Shown piece after piece: positions 1 through 13,600 of a stretch of 64,000 nucleotides of DNA (within the stretch, counting starts at the first letter, position 1; the number at the start of each line of letters is the position of its first letter). The DNA is from Hermatobates lingyangjiaoensis (Eukaryota; Arthropoda; Insecta; Hemiptera; Hermatobatidae). Under the pieces are notes generated by a model. It was not told the origin of the DNA. It saw only the letters and a list, made by a program, of their open reading frames with translations, and ran no database searches. The stretch lies in assembly GCA_026182355.1 (NCBI GenBank), contig JAPFBL010000007.1, positions 558,001-622,000 on the forward strand, read 5' to 3'. A program made the translations under genes and the position numbers.

Positions 1-19
1 TTTACTGTACGACAAAAAC

Positions 20-95
20 TAACAAGGATTGAGAGAATCAAACTCACGACTCTGCAACCGAGTTATGCGACCATACCGGCTAACCCAACTAGTAG
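20..95 (-). repeat. tRNA-like SINE head, cut by the window edge
   Basis: On the minus strand this stretch has a pol III A-box-like element (TAGCCGGTATGG, at 82-71) followed about 35 nt later by a B-box-like element (GAGTTTGATTCTC, about 44-32). Spacing is right for a tRNA, but I cannot fold a clean acceptor stem. I therefore call it a tRNA-derived SINE head rather than a functional tRNA. The body of the element would continue to the left, outside the window. Confidence 0.5.
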
Positions 96-1497
96 GCCAC
101 TATATACGGTACTAACACTGGCTTCTCATATCAAATCTGTTTTTTTTTTTAAATTTAGATACTTTTACACAGGGATATTTGTTGTTTTGAGAACAAACTA
201 CAATAAACTACTATAAAGTAAAACCTATTCATACTTATGTTATTTATGTAAAGGTTCTTTTAAAAAAAAAGTTTATTTGTACTTTTTCATAGGAAATCAT
301 ACATACCATTTCACGTTTTTCAACAAAAAATTCCTATTTTCTTCAAATAATTCACTTTAGAAAAGGTTACTTATTACTGTTAATAAGTGATATTTTTAAA
401 ATTGTTGGTAGTGAAAAAATGGGAAGAGGAAATAAAATGACCTTCTTAATAGAAATTTTAGAAATTAAGGGTTTGTAGTAAGAAAAGTAATTAATTTAAT
501 CATTAATTACGATCTAGAAAATTAAATATTTCTTTATGAAAGCTATTATTATTACAATCACTTATGTTCAACAAACTGAACAATTTCTAAAGCTTCTCAA
601 TAAATAATAATTTAAGTGATGTAATTAAATCTTACCCTTCTTGATGTAAATAAATGAAATTCATGTTTAGGACATTTACTTTAAAGTTTATTTGCCTAAA
701 ATTCTCTAAACTGTGTTTGCTCTATACAAACAACTTGTATTCGATTTTGGCTGGTCTCGATTTAAAAGTGACTCGAAAAGTGCAGTCATGCAGTGAAGCT
801 TTTCGTTGACTTTAGCTCCAACAGGACACAAGAAAATCATCAGCGAATGGGCACCAGCAACATCAGACCTTCAACCCTCCCACGTGCTCACGAACATAGA
901 GGTCAAGTGAATTCCTGGCCATCATCCTCCCCCCCCCCCCCCCCAAACAGTCTCGTACACGGGAAGGCGTTAGGTTTAAGGATTCTTCACATGACTCCTT
1001 GTAGTGAAGACGTTTAGGTAACTTTTAGGTTAGTTGGAATACATAGTACATGAAGTGCTCAAAACACAAAAAAAGGACACTGTACACTTAAGAGTCCACT
1101 TAAGAATTCTACTATCCAAACCTAGAAGGGTCCAAGCTCTTCCATAGAGAACACTCAACTTATTCACTTTTGTTCAATACTATGAGGTATTTAACCGTAC
1201 TCAGAAATTACTAATTATCTTTGTTTTTATAAAGACATTGTTTATCATTTCCAAACATCCTCAATATTGTTCTATTTCTTCAGAACTTCATAGGTAGAAT
1301 GTAAATAAATATTATTGTAATCCAAAGTTCAATCATAAACAACTATAATCAGAAAAAAAACTACTATTAACAACATTACATGAGAAGAGTAAGTATAAAA
1401 GGTAATTATAATAAAAATAAAATGGTATAATTAACGTACTCAAAATTATGTTACACTGTAAAAGTAAATCTGATAGTACTTTGAATAAAAAGGATAC
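96..1497. other. AT-rich non-coding stretch
   Basis: No exon was recognised here. It should be the intron, or contain the next downstream exons, of ASCC2, because the exon at 1498-1656 ends in a plausible donor and the C-terminal part of the protein is not accounted for. A 14-16 base poly-C run lies near 931-946. Confidence 0.5.
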
Positions 1498-1656
1498 ATT
1501 TGTGGACAGAGTTCTGAGAGAGATTGCAACTGGACATGGAGAGGATAGAGAGAGTGAAAGTCCCGGGCGAAAATCTTATCAGAAACGCAATCACCCAACA
1601 TGGCCACCCTGACGGCAACCGCCTCTTTCAGAGCCTCGTCTTCCTCGCAGGCAGTT
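1498..1656 (-). CDS. ASCC2: ASCC2 exon 8
   Basis: Acceptor tattgattgtag, donor ACAAAT|gtatcc, 159 nt. It reads TACEEDEALKEAVAVRVAML through ARDFHSLYPLHVQLQSLSEL, matching human IEEFLQIFSSLL..LRDYDALFPVAEDISLLQQA. GC content is clearly higher than in the flanks. Confidence 0.7.
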
Positions 1657-4600
1657 CTACAATCAATAAATATCACAATTTAGTACAGCTTAGAACTAAT
1701 CCTTTCTATGATTTACATCGTCAGATAAAAAAAATCTCTTACTACACACCACCTGTAATATCCTGTTATCTGGGGTAGTAATTGGGTGATTATGCGCCAA
1801 CTTTCAACTCAACTCCAACTTTCGGCCTTCGCGAGGCTACCCTGTAAACCTGCTATATGTAGGGACAAACGAAAGAGGAGGAGTAGGTAACCAGGGGCTG
1901 GGCCTGACCACCTTCGCTTCACATCCTTCCAACTTCCGAAATCCTCTCCTCTTACCCCAACCTCAATCCGTGAAGCGTTATGCGATCTGTACCGAAGGAT
2001 AGATGATACAGGGGTTATTGTTTTACGAACGGGGCCTGCCGGAGCGGACAAAATACTACCGACAGATCTCCAGGGAATTTCCCCTGTTTGATACTAAGGA
2101 GAAATAAGTCCAGAGACCATCTTCCGGTAGCGCAGAGGATCTAAAAGCGCTAACCAGTGGGAGCCATTCTCCCACAAGTGCATCTAAGGACCCGAAGAAA
2201 ACTGTCCTGAAGAAAGAGAAAAGAAGTCACTTTCTCCCAAAATGTAGGGAGCCTGAATGGGCATTATCAATGATGGTTTGTGCAGATTCTTTAAAGAAGA
2301 GGAAGAAACACCGTTCACCTGCTGGCTAACTGTCAGGTCACGTTGCTTCACAGAGGTAGGTGCTTCGGGGCTCAACAAAACCATAGAAAAACTTTTATTA
2401 CTGGACCCAGCAAAAGTGCTGAGCTTTTTGGAGGTGTTGAAGCTAACTGCTGGAGTACTTTAGTACAGAAGGGGGGGAGTAAAATAGTCATAAGACGCAG
2501 TGCTATAGTCACCCTCAATTATTATTATTAATAAAAATATAATCCTACTACCCTAATATTACGCATTTATATTTTTTTATTACTCATATCGAAATAGAAA
2601 ATACCTTGTTATACTTCAGTAATACGATATACTTCAAAATAAAAATTGAAGATATTCATCTAGTTTGCATCTAGTTGATCTTCAAATCAATATTCAAAAA
2701 GTGAAGGTCACTCCTGTTGTTTTGACCACTTTTGTTTCTAAACAAAGTATGAAATATATCTTCTGTGCTTAATGTTATTAGTAATTTTAGAACTCAGAAG
2801 AATAGGAGCTGTTGTTATTTTTATTAAACCAAATCACATGGTTATGTACGTGAGGTATGCAAGTACATATTACGTATAATAAACTGCGACGAATGACCAC
2901 CCACAGTCTTTGGTTTTACGATACTTATGTCTGTACGAAGGTACCGTTTAGTTTTCATGCATACATATGAAAATAATCGTACGGGATTCCATACATAATT
3001 TAATGTATACACATTACATAATTTTAAAAAGTAAAAATTAATAAACAATGTATAATTTCTAATGTAATATTTAAACCAAAAAAAAAAAAACTTTTATCAC
3101 AATAAAGTATGAAACTACGAGTAAAATAACGAAATATATTCTTTTGTTTTAGATTGTCATAAAAATAGAAGCAAATCTATAACAAGTATGGAATAAAACT
3201 AAGAATTAATATTTCAAACCCAAAATTTTAAAGATCACAATAAAGGAAAATCAGGGATTCTCTGGTTTCACTGCTAAATCTATTTCTTACAAGAAAGTAA
3301 ATATTCCTTCCTAAAAATGTTCAAAATGTTTTCTCTTATGCAGATGGAAGAAGACAAACAAATAATTTTTACGTCAAATATTAGGATACAAATGTCATTT
3401 ATATCTTATCTTATGTATCTAATCCTTGAATGACTAATCTATGATTAGAGTACTGAAACTCAATGGAATGCATATGATATTAAATGAGTGAGAAATGTGG
3501 TTTTTTGAGTGAATTATGGAAATAAGACTAAAGAAGTCCCGATATAGATACGACTTCCAATGTAACAACAAAGACCCAATACTACCCAATACTGTATGAT
3601 CGATACTTATATGCATCTGTAATGGTTAGATTAGGTTACAGAGGAGTCCCACGAGAGAGCAAATATAGGAAGATTGACCTTTTGTGATATCACACAATGA
3701 ATATTCTACATTGAGAGTCCTAAATTTTGCCTAACTCAAGTGTATTTAGAGTTAGGGATCTTAACGAGTATTTGGCATCGTACAGGCTTAACGTACTCTC
3801 CAAGGGACGATATGTTCAGAATTTTCATCTCCTGTGTGAATAAGTCATGGACCAGAGTAGGTATGAAACCCTAGTCTACCAGTCCAGAGGCGAGCACGTA
3901 AGCCACTATGCTACTCTGGCCCGTAAGAACGAATCTATAACAAACAAACCCTGGTATTCCAGTCCAGAGGCGAGCACGTAAGCCACTATGCTAGTCTGGC
4001 CGGCCCGTAAGAACAAATCTATAACAAACAAACCCTGGTATTCCAGTCCAGAGGCGAGCACGTAAGCCACTATGCTACTCTGGCCCGTAAGAACGAATCT
4101 ATAACAAACAAACCCTGGTATTCCAGTCCAGACGCGAGCACGTAAGCCACTATGCTAGTCTGGCCCGTAAGAACGAATCTATAACAAACAAACCCTGGTA
4201 TTCCAGTCCAGAGGCGAGCACGTAAGCCACTGTGCTACTCTGGCTCTTAAGAACGAATCTATAATAAAAAAATCCTGGTATACCAGTCCAGAGGCAAGAA
4301 CGTAAGCCACTATGCTACTCTGGCCCGTAAGAACGAATCTATAACAAACAAACCCTGGTATTCCAGTCCAGACGCGAGCACGTAAGCCACTATGCTAGTC
4401 TGGCCCGTAAGAACGAATCTATAACAAACAAACCCTGGTATTCCAGTCCAGAGGCGAGCACGTAAGCCACTGTGCTACTCTGGCTCTTAAGAACGAATCT
4501 ATAATAAAAAAATCCTGGTATACCAGTCCAGAGGCAAGAACGTAAGCCACTATGCTACTCTGGCCCGTAAGAACGAATCTATAACAAACAAACCCTGGTA

Positions 4601-7600
4601 TTCCAGTCCAGAGGAGAGCACGTAAGCCACTATGCTACTCTGGCCCTTAAGAACGAATCTATAACAAAAAATCCTGGTATACCAGTCCAGAGGCAAGAAC
4701 GTAAGCCACTTTGCTACTCTGGCCCCCAAGAACGAATCTATAACAAACAGTACACAATATATTTAAAAATGATACTAACTTGAGTATATTTTTGATGGAT
4801 CCGACAAAACACAAATAGAATATCTGTATGAGATGAAATCTGATTTGTTTCAAATTTACTACTAGGTTGACAAATGATACAATGTGTTCCTCGCTGCAGC
4901 ACAATTTCTTTGTATGATTGGCTATTTCTTGGATTGTGCTACTGAAGAATGGAGCAATCCTGTAACAAGAATGAAGTCACATTTCAAGCCAGCAGTTATG
5001 CAGAGAATATCTATCAACATTGAGGCATTGTTAAAATCCTTCTATTAGTCATAACTAAATACTAACCAAGACATCCTTCAAATATACCCAACTCAACGTA
5101 AAATATCAATTTAACGGGGAGTGCAAAAATATGTATACAATAGCATCATATAAGCTTTTAGCATTAAATCATTAAAATAACCAACTGAATTAATTGATAT
5201 ATTTTTGTAGTTTTCAGACGTAAATTACACTTTATTGTAGCACGAAAAATTTACAACGAAAATGTAAATTTTTTTATTCATACTTTTATTTTGTGTTCTT
5301 TGAAGTTAAAGTAAAAGTATAACTAAACTCAACAATTTAAGCCAAGATAATTTTAGCGCAATTCTGTAAGGCAGAAAATTATACAAAGGGCCTATTCTAT
5401 TTCTTATAGTATTGATTTAACATTCATTTTCAATCAACTACCGTGAAATAATAAAGCATTGTTAAATTTTACTTTAACTGGAAAGAACAAAAAATAATGT
5501 TACAATAACGGTACAAGTACTTTCATTATCTAAATAAGGTTAGATTTGAGGCTGAAAATGTTATAAAAAATATGAATTTCAGAAAAAACAATGACCATTG
5601 TCTTGTTGAATACAGAGGTTCCCAAAGTTAAGCAACATTGGGTGCGGTACCACTTGGATAGGTTAGGTTGGATGGTGTCGTTGGCCCCCCCTCGGTAATG
5701 TGGCTCACCCAAGGTTAATGAGTGCCGAATCGAAAATAATCCTCTCTTTCGCCTCCTGGATTGCAATTAAGGTATAAAGGCAGTAAATGTAGACGTGAAA
5801 TAAACAAATAATTCAATGTGCTAATAACGAAATTGAATTATTATATTATTATGAACCATCCACCGACGAGTACCACACTACATTGAGATTCCATGATGGA
5901 CTATCTGCAGGATTTAATAAAACTCAATACTTTATCATTAATGGATCAGTCCACCATGACACAAGTCAGAAAAAAGAAATATATATATATATAGTTCAAT
6001 ATAGACAAAGAAACATAGAGAAATCAAAAGGACACACTTACAGTCTCTAATTTTCGGTTTGAACCGTCTTCAGGAGAGATAAGAGAGGGAAACCAAGCGC
6101 ACTGGTTCAGAGACGGTTGGAGACCCTCCAACCGGAGACGGTTTCCAACCGTCTCTTAACCAGTGCGCTTGGTTTCCCTCTCTTATCTCTCCTGAAGACG
6201 GTTCAAACCGAAAATTAGAGACTGTAAGTGTGTTCTTTTGATTCCTCTATGTTTTTTTTGTCTATATTGAACTACATTTGTCCGTTTTGGATCGTATTTC
6301 CAACGAAAAAGTATACATACATATATATATATATATAATAACAATTAAAGAAACGATTCTTCGAACTGAATAAACTAGAATTTAAAAAAGAACACATAGA
6401 AAGGAAAATCCTTTCCTTTCTATGTGTTCTTTTTTAAATTCTAGTTTATATATATAATAATATATATATATATATGCTACTGTATACCTACTTTTGTACC
6501 TCCTTACATATGAAAAAAATAACTACAAACTTTTATACTTTTATATGTCGAGCTAAATTCAATGTACTTATTATTATTAATTTTAAGACTAAATTATTCA
6601 TTAATTTTTAATAATAATGATAATTAATTTTAAAAAACCTGTTCAAAATTAATATTAAACTCTTTTCATAAGATTATTAATTTTTGAAAAGCCTGTACAC
6701 GGCCTACTGTTAAATAACATGACATATTAAATAAAACTGCTAATTCTAAATCACACATAACAAGCTTATTTAGTTTATGTTAAACCATAAAAGTAAACGA
6801 GAATAGAGTCTAAAAGAGCTCTGAATTACTAAAGTAGCAGTTAAAACTATGACAAAGTAGATTAACTCAGTACTCAAGACAAAAAAAATTATTAAAAAAT
6901 CATATCTTTTTACTTACGTAGTTTCAATTTTATGAGCGTGCAAGACTTCTCTGGCTAAAGGGCAGAGATCCACAAACGTATACAAGGACACTGATATATC
7001 TAACAAATAAGAAACGACGTCTTCTAGAAAAGTAACAGTTATTTTTTGTTGAGGAAAAATAGGCTTATCTGAGAGCCTCTTAACACTTTGAATGTTTATT
7101 CTTTGGGAACATTCTTCTTCAATTGAGTGAAATATCTGCAAAAAGAAATCAATTCAACCATGTAATTAAAAAAAAAACATTTCAAATACAGACCTTTTTT
7201 AACTATTTCATTTTTTTTTATTACAAAAATATAACCCAGGGGAGTCATTTCTTTTAAAATTTCATTCTTTTCCATTACTTGGGAACGATAAAAAATGTTA
7301 TATCTTTTTAATCAAAATTCTAAACTGAACTAAATGAGACATGAACATTTAAGAAATGAAGAAATATATATCATGATAACATTATGAACTCATTTGAACA
7401 TTTATTTCCTCTAAGACATACTTTTTTTTTCATAAAATACAAACTATGCTAAATAAGCGAATTGACAATAAGATTTCTCTAATTGTTTTAACAGGGTAAT
7501 CTGAAAAATATTTATTATTCAATAAAACTGTAATTGAATAAGGAGTTTCCTTTTAATTAATGAGCTGAATTGGTTAACAAGATATACAGACCACTCAATT

Positions 7601-10600
7601 CATCATCCTCGATCTTTACTTTCGTCAACTGTCTAATTTATTTTCGTTATTGATACAATTAAGAACAATAACTCCATTATCCGTTTATAAAGTTCAATAT
7701 AATTGAATAAAAGAAATGCGTTTAAACTTAAATCATTTTTATTGAAAAAAATTACAGTATTTATGAAATAAAATATTCTTTAATTATTTCTTTGTACTAA
7801 AAGTACCCAGTAGTGAAGGTGCTAAAATGGCAAGCTTAAGTTATAACTTAAGTTATTTTTGATTTTTTTTTTGTATTATGCCAGCAGGCTTCAACAACTT
7901 TTCATTGCTTTATAAATATTCTATAATTTAGTATGCTATACCATCCATGTATGGTTGCTCAAAAATATTGGAGTATATTTCACATATTTTGTCTGCTTTT
8001 GCAAGACATTCCAATAATTTGGGGTAATTCACCCACTTTCAATTAAAAAAAAGGTAAAGGAATGAAAACCACACAATATACTTAGACATAGAAGGTTAGA
8101 CAAAGAAAAAACCTGGCTCTAAGACAATAAATCAAATACTGTAATTGGTTACGATCTTCAAAGACAGCAGATCCTCATACCACAGGTCAATGGTAACTTG
8201 ATTTTATCATGTGGAAATGTAATCCTTGGAACGGTAAAGATATCATCAAACGGCTAGTTACCTAGCCCTGACATCTAAAAACTTACACCTATCGTTTGGG
8301 CAATCAACCACCTATTCCTCTTCCTTAACAAACATGATGGAATCATGACCTGGTATTCCAACCATCTTCCAAAGCTTGAAACTACCGAGTCATCTGATAC
8401 GATCTATTTTTTGGTCGAGGAATCTTCCCAGTAGCCATCATCGGCCTATTTCCAGTCCACTACAATCTACTCGCACTAACTATTCCCTTCTTTGTTCAAC
8501 TCATAGATTTCACGGTTTGCTCACCTTCAACAAGTCAGACCTTTCATATTGGTTCATATATTCTTCAGAGAATTCACTTTTCGAACAAAAGAAGGGAGTT
8601 TTTTTATTCGGTACAGAAATGATGGGTTAGTATTGGAGTAAATGTTTTTGGAAGAAAGTGATTTTATCGCAAAGAGATATCTGTTTACTTTTTAACTGTC
8701 TACCATAATATCTACCAGCATTCACAATTCTTTTCTTACTTCAAGATATATCTGATTTCCTTTGGTAAAAACTGCCCCAAGGTATATAAAGGAATCATCT
8801 CGGCGCTTCATCAGGCTGTCCCTGTAAGGATATATTATTTTTTGTTTTCATTAACAACTAAGACTATTTTCTAAGCCTAATTCCTTAATCCTGACGCTGT
8901 CATCAACTCACTCAGTCAGGAATTGATCATCATTAAATCTTTTTCAACAGAAACCTGTGTTTATATATTTTATGTATTTTTTGACGGAATGAGAAATCAG
9001 TGATTGATTAAAAATCATATGTTCATCTAAACTATATACAATAATTAATAGCTAATTATGAAAACAATGAACAAAAACGCTGTTAACTACACAAGGAAAA
9101 AGTAATTGTATATACAAATCAGGTTCAACATGAGTTGATATTTTGTAAGAAAACAAGATTAAAGAGAAAGAAAAAAGGAGCCTATCTGCGAATGAAAGAT
9201 TACTTTTAAGAAATAATAAAACAGAGCATACAGTACGAGTACCATATAACAAAAACATCTCAAAATCGAATCTCGAGATTCGATTAATGAGATTACCTGC
9301 TAAATATAAAAATAAACTCACTTTATAGAGAAATCGCAGAAAAATCATTATTAAAAACAAAGTTTATTACTAAATACATACCAATTTCAGATCTGAAACC
9401 ATTTTATGCAAATCATCTTTGTACAGAGGTTGAATATCGAATATACTTGTGACAATAGTTGAAACCTGCTCCCTGTTACTTTTACCGTAAATAGCGCATA
9501 TGTCTATCAACATGGGTATTGATATAACGAAATTATTGTACAGGAGTTTGGCGTAAGTTTTCTCACTAATCCATTCTTTCTGAAACAAAAAAAAAGAACA
9601 TATTATTAGTATGTTTTATTATAATACAGTTAGTTAAGTTAAAACAGAATTTTCTTTTAAAACTTAAACTATTTTCGTTTTCTTATTAATAATTAACATA
9701 ATTATTATGTTATAAATTTAATATGAGTAGTCCTCTATGTGTACTCATTAATTCACTTGTGGAAAATAATCGAGTATAATAAAACTGAACCATGTTTCTA
9801 CGTACTTGGCTATGTGACAAGACCTAGTAACTTTATAGACAAAAGATATTTAACAACTCTTAGTAGTTAAGTATAGTTAATGGATTATTTCCATGGGAAC
9901 CAGAAGGATCCGAAACCAGTCGAGCTCTCCAGCTAATGTACGACGTATAACGGTTAATATTACTAATAGGTTTTACTCTTAGTAGGTTTGACTGACTATT
10001 ACTATATATATTAATAATAATACATTAATAAATAATAAGCTGCTGACATTTCAAACAATCGCTCGATCTTAATCAGAACAAAAATTTGATTAGAAATATT
10101 AAATGCCTCAAAGAATCATTACACTATTGGGTCACAAGGTTGAACCCATACACAGGGTTATGTAGAATTCTTATGGTAGGGAAGAAACAAATGACTAATA
10201 AGTCATTTACAATAATTAAAAGCTGTTTGCCAGCCAAGCAGAACTAAACTTTTTCTTCTCCTCCTTCACCTGATGACGATGAGGTCGAAATATTGAAGTA
10301 ACATGTGTTGTTTATATATGCTCTTTTCTTGTAATCATTTAATAATTCATTTTTTTAATATTTACTAGCAAATGTACCCGTCTTTGACGGAATCAAAAAT
10401 TCTATTATACTCGGTATTCCAAAATATCAATTATAGTATTATACTAATACTATAATTAGAAATTATAGAATAGTAGAGAACACCATTATTAGTACAGTGT
10501 TAAACAAATGCCTCTGTATACACTACATTAGCTGTCTGTCCTTCAGGTTCATGGAAGAACAATCAGTTGAAACCTCTGACTATTGAGCAAGTAAACTACA

Positions 10601-13600
10601 GTTGACCATGTGAGAAAAACTTGGTTTCGCTAACTTGAATTCCTGCGTTAGATAAAGTCTCCCTTTGCGACTTAGTTAACGTCATTGCGAAATAGACTCT
10701 GAGGGGACCTTGCAATCATTTGAATGGAAACAGACAGTGGCTCGGAATCAATGGTATGCGTGGTATACACACAGACTCCCCAATACCACATCCAGTCATT
10801 ATGTCCGCCTCTATGGCATATCTGTGTAGAGCACGAACTCAAGAGTCGTGTCCCGTTGCACAGTTTTTGGGTCACTCATGTTTCGTAACATGAAATTTGT
10901 TACTGCTATAAATTGCAGCATCATTGGTGCTCCTACTTTAAGTTTTTACTCATGAGCAGGCAGTCCAGGAGAAATAAATTCAGAGTCAAGAAATTCAATT
11001 AGATAATGAACTGCTTCTTCATCACTAATCCAATCTCTTTACTGACTTGTAAGTTCTTTCCTCGGCTTCATATAGCGTAAGAACTTGTTTGTTGATTTCT
11101 CATGCCTGTTCATATTAAGGGCTGAGAATTGCTCGTTTACAAAACATTTATTCTCAATAGATAGTACATCCTTAACTCTGTGAAACACCATTTCAATGAT
11201 GTCAAATACGCAATATATTCATGTGCTCAATAGAAATTAAAATCAACTAACAATACCTACTTGCCACACCTGTGTATTTTCAAAACAAACTTGTCTGTGA
11301 AGTTAGGAAAATACAGCTAAAAGCCCCATAACTTCGCTTCTGTACTGAATTAATAATCTATTTAGAGCCCATATTTTAAGTTAGGCATACACAAATCCAG
11401 TGTCAATGTTTCAGCTCGCTATGTCTTATGGTGGCTGAGTTTACTTGTGACAAACATTTTTGCGTTAAACGTCCATAACTTCACTTCTACGTTGAATTTC
11501 CAATCAATACAGAGCCTATATTTTAAGTTAGACCTACACAAATCTACTGTAAAAGTTTCAGCTTTATATGTCTTATGGTAGCTGAGTTTACCTGTGACAA
11601 AGTTTTGCGGACAAACACACAAACCGACAAACCGACAGAAATTTTTCTAAGGGTGGATTCGGTTTCTCCAATGTATGAAACGTAAAGAAAACTTGAAATG
11701 AGTCAGTTCTAAGCAATGTACAGACAAAATCATTATTTTATTTATAAAGATTAAAGATTAAATTTATTAGAATATTAATAAGTGATTTACAAAGTTAATA
11801 CCTCAGACTCTACTCTTCTCATAATACGAAGAACAGTTAAGAAGGCTAGCCTACTAATCTTATGATAGTGATGAATCACTTCAGCATCATCAGGTAAGAG
11901 GTCTAAGCAGTAGAAAGGATATCCATCCTGGAGAAAGGAAACTAACCCATCCATCGAACCTTTCTCATACATTAACTGGCTCCAAAACCTACAAAATAAA
12001 AATAAATTCTTAAAAAGATCCAACAATTACCAATTTTGTATTTAGTTTAATCCAAAAGTTACTTTAAGGAAATAACAATTAATAAGGTCACTGTCTTATA
12101 ATTAAGTATTAAAAACAATTATAAAAGTAATACTGTTAGTCTAAAGACAAATAAGTGTAAACAATGATGCGGATGAACGAAGAGAATTATCGACTGCTCT
12201 GAGCTTGCGGCCTGACATTGGTTTCTGCTTGTTCCCTTCCTCCTTTTTTTCTTCGTCTTTGCTTCCTGTACTACTAGTTCGTTCATACCTTTTCTATTTT
12301 TCTTAACTCCTCTTTCTCTTATCTCTATTCTTCCTTTCTGAAATTTCATTTTAATCTAAACCCTCGTAATGTTCTCTGTCAAGTGATTAACAGACTTTTG
12401 AAGACTCCTTCCTGGACTTTTGCTCTGGTTGATGTTGTTCGTAGAAATCCACCTACATGAGCTCCACCTAGGCATGTACGTATGTTGCGCCTCGTTTTCA
12501 TCAACATGGTGATGCGATTGGTCTCATGGGATGTAGACACAGGGCTTGATGCACGAAACATCAACATAGGTTTTATCATGGCCGAAAGGCTAAGGTTTAA
12601 GGTACAAATTTCAATCAAATCACGCACGATTTACGAGTAAGTTTAAAGCAATTTAAAATTCCAAGAAACATCATTTTTACAAGTCATCTGTCTTGTGAGA
12701 CTTTTAAAATTCGTTATTAAGCAATTTTTTGTTCATACACACAGTGTGAATGCGGTACCGAGCAAATAAATTAAGCTTTATTAGTCTTTCATATTTTAAT
12801 TTAAAGCTCACACTCATCGAATGCTCGTACTCGTTATTCACGAATGCCATAGTTGCAGACATTTAAATTCTTGAAAAGGTCACCTTCAAGGAAATAATTC
12901 TTTTAATAATCAAATGGTTAAATATATCAACTAAAGTGGTTTCAACAAAACTCTTAAAAAAAACAGGAGAAATTTATAATATTCAGCCGTTATAGGAAAA
13001 GGCATTGGTTTGGAAGGATGATATTCCAAGAAGAGTGTCTCACAAAGATAAGCTATATACTAACTACTTTATTAAAAAAAATGAATTGGTGGTGGTTGAG
13101 GGGTGGGGGGGGGGGGGAATATATTTAATGCCGCTGCTGTCACCGTGACATGGCATAAAGTTTCATTTAAACTCAAGTTTCTTAATTATTATTGCACTCA
13201 TAAAGACGTTGTTTAAGGAAAGAGGCGATAAACGAATGCAATACAGAAATTTTTGTTTATGTTTATAATTTTTTTAACAATAACTTCAAGTAATCTATTT
13301 GAAGACTTATTTTGTTTTTAATAATTTGTATAACTCAATGCATAAAAAGATGTAACAATTAAACAAATGCCGATTTTCCTGCAGGTAGTTAGTTACCTTT
13401 AAGTTTTTTTTGTAGTTAACTAATTGTTTGAATCAGTTTCTCAAAAAGTATAGGTTTCCTTGTCTAATCCTTTTAGAAATTGAATAACTTTTTGTAGAGT
13501 ACAGACCAAGTGATATAAGAGATGTAATACGAAATGCCCAGTTAAATTCACTCATCTAAAGACACACCACTGATTAGAAAGTGTCATAGTTAAATTGAGG

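Larger units (their letters stand above)
5990..6280. repeat. Fold-back element with a hammerhead-like motif in each arm
   Basis: Two arms of about 120 bp are near-perfect inverted copies meeting around 6125: the left arm runs from about 5993 and the right to about 6275. The outer end starts at a TTCAATATAGACAAA block beside a (TA)n tract. Each arm carries the motif listed separately at 6044-6077 (minus) and 6188-6221 (plus). Confidence 0.85.

Noticed and set aside
20..95. Functional tRNA gene
   Set aside because: A and B boxes are present, but no consistent acceptor stem or anticodon arm could be folded by eye.
2184..2531. Frames of 62-68 codons in the GC-richer island
   Set aside because: I considered a missing ASCC2 exon, but nothing matches the protein and no suitable splice sites flank them.
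3862..4745. CRISPR-like array
   Set aside because: The regular 80-bp units have no distinct repeat and unique spacer structure, and the units are SINE heads in a eukaryotic intron.
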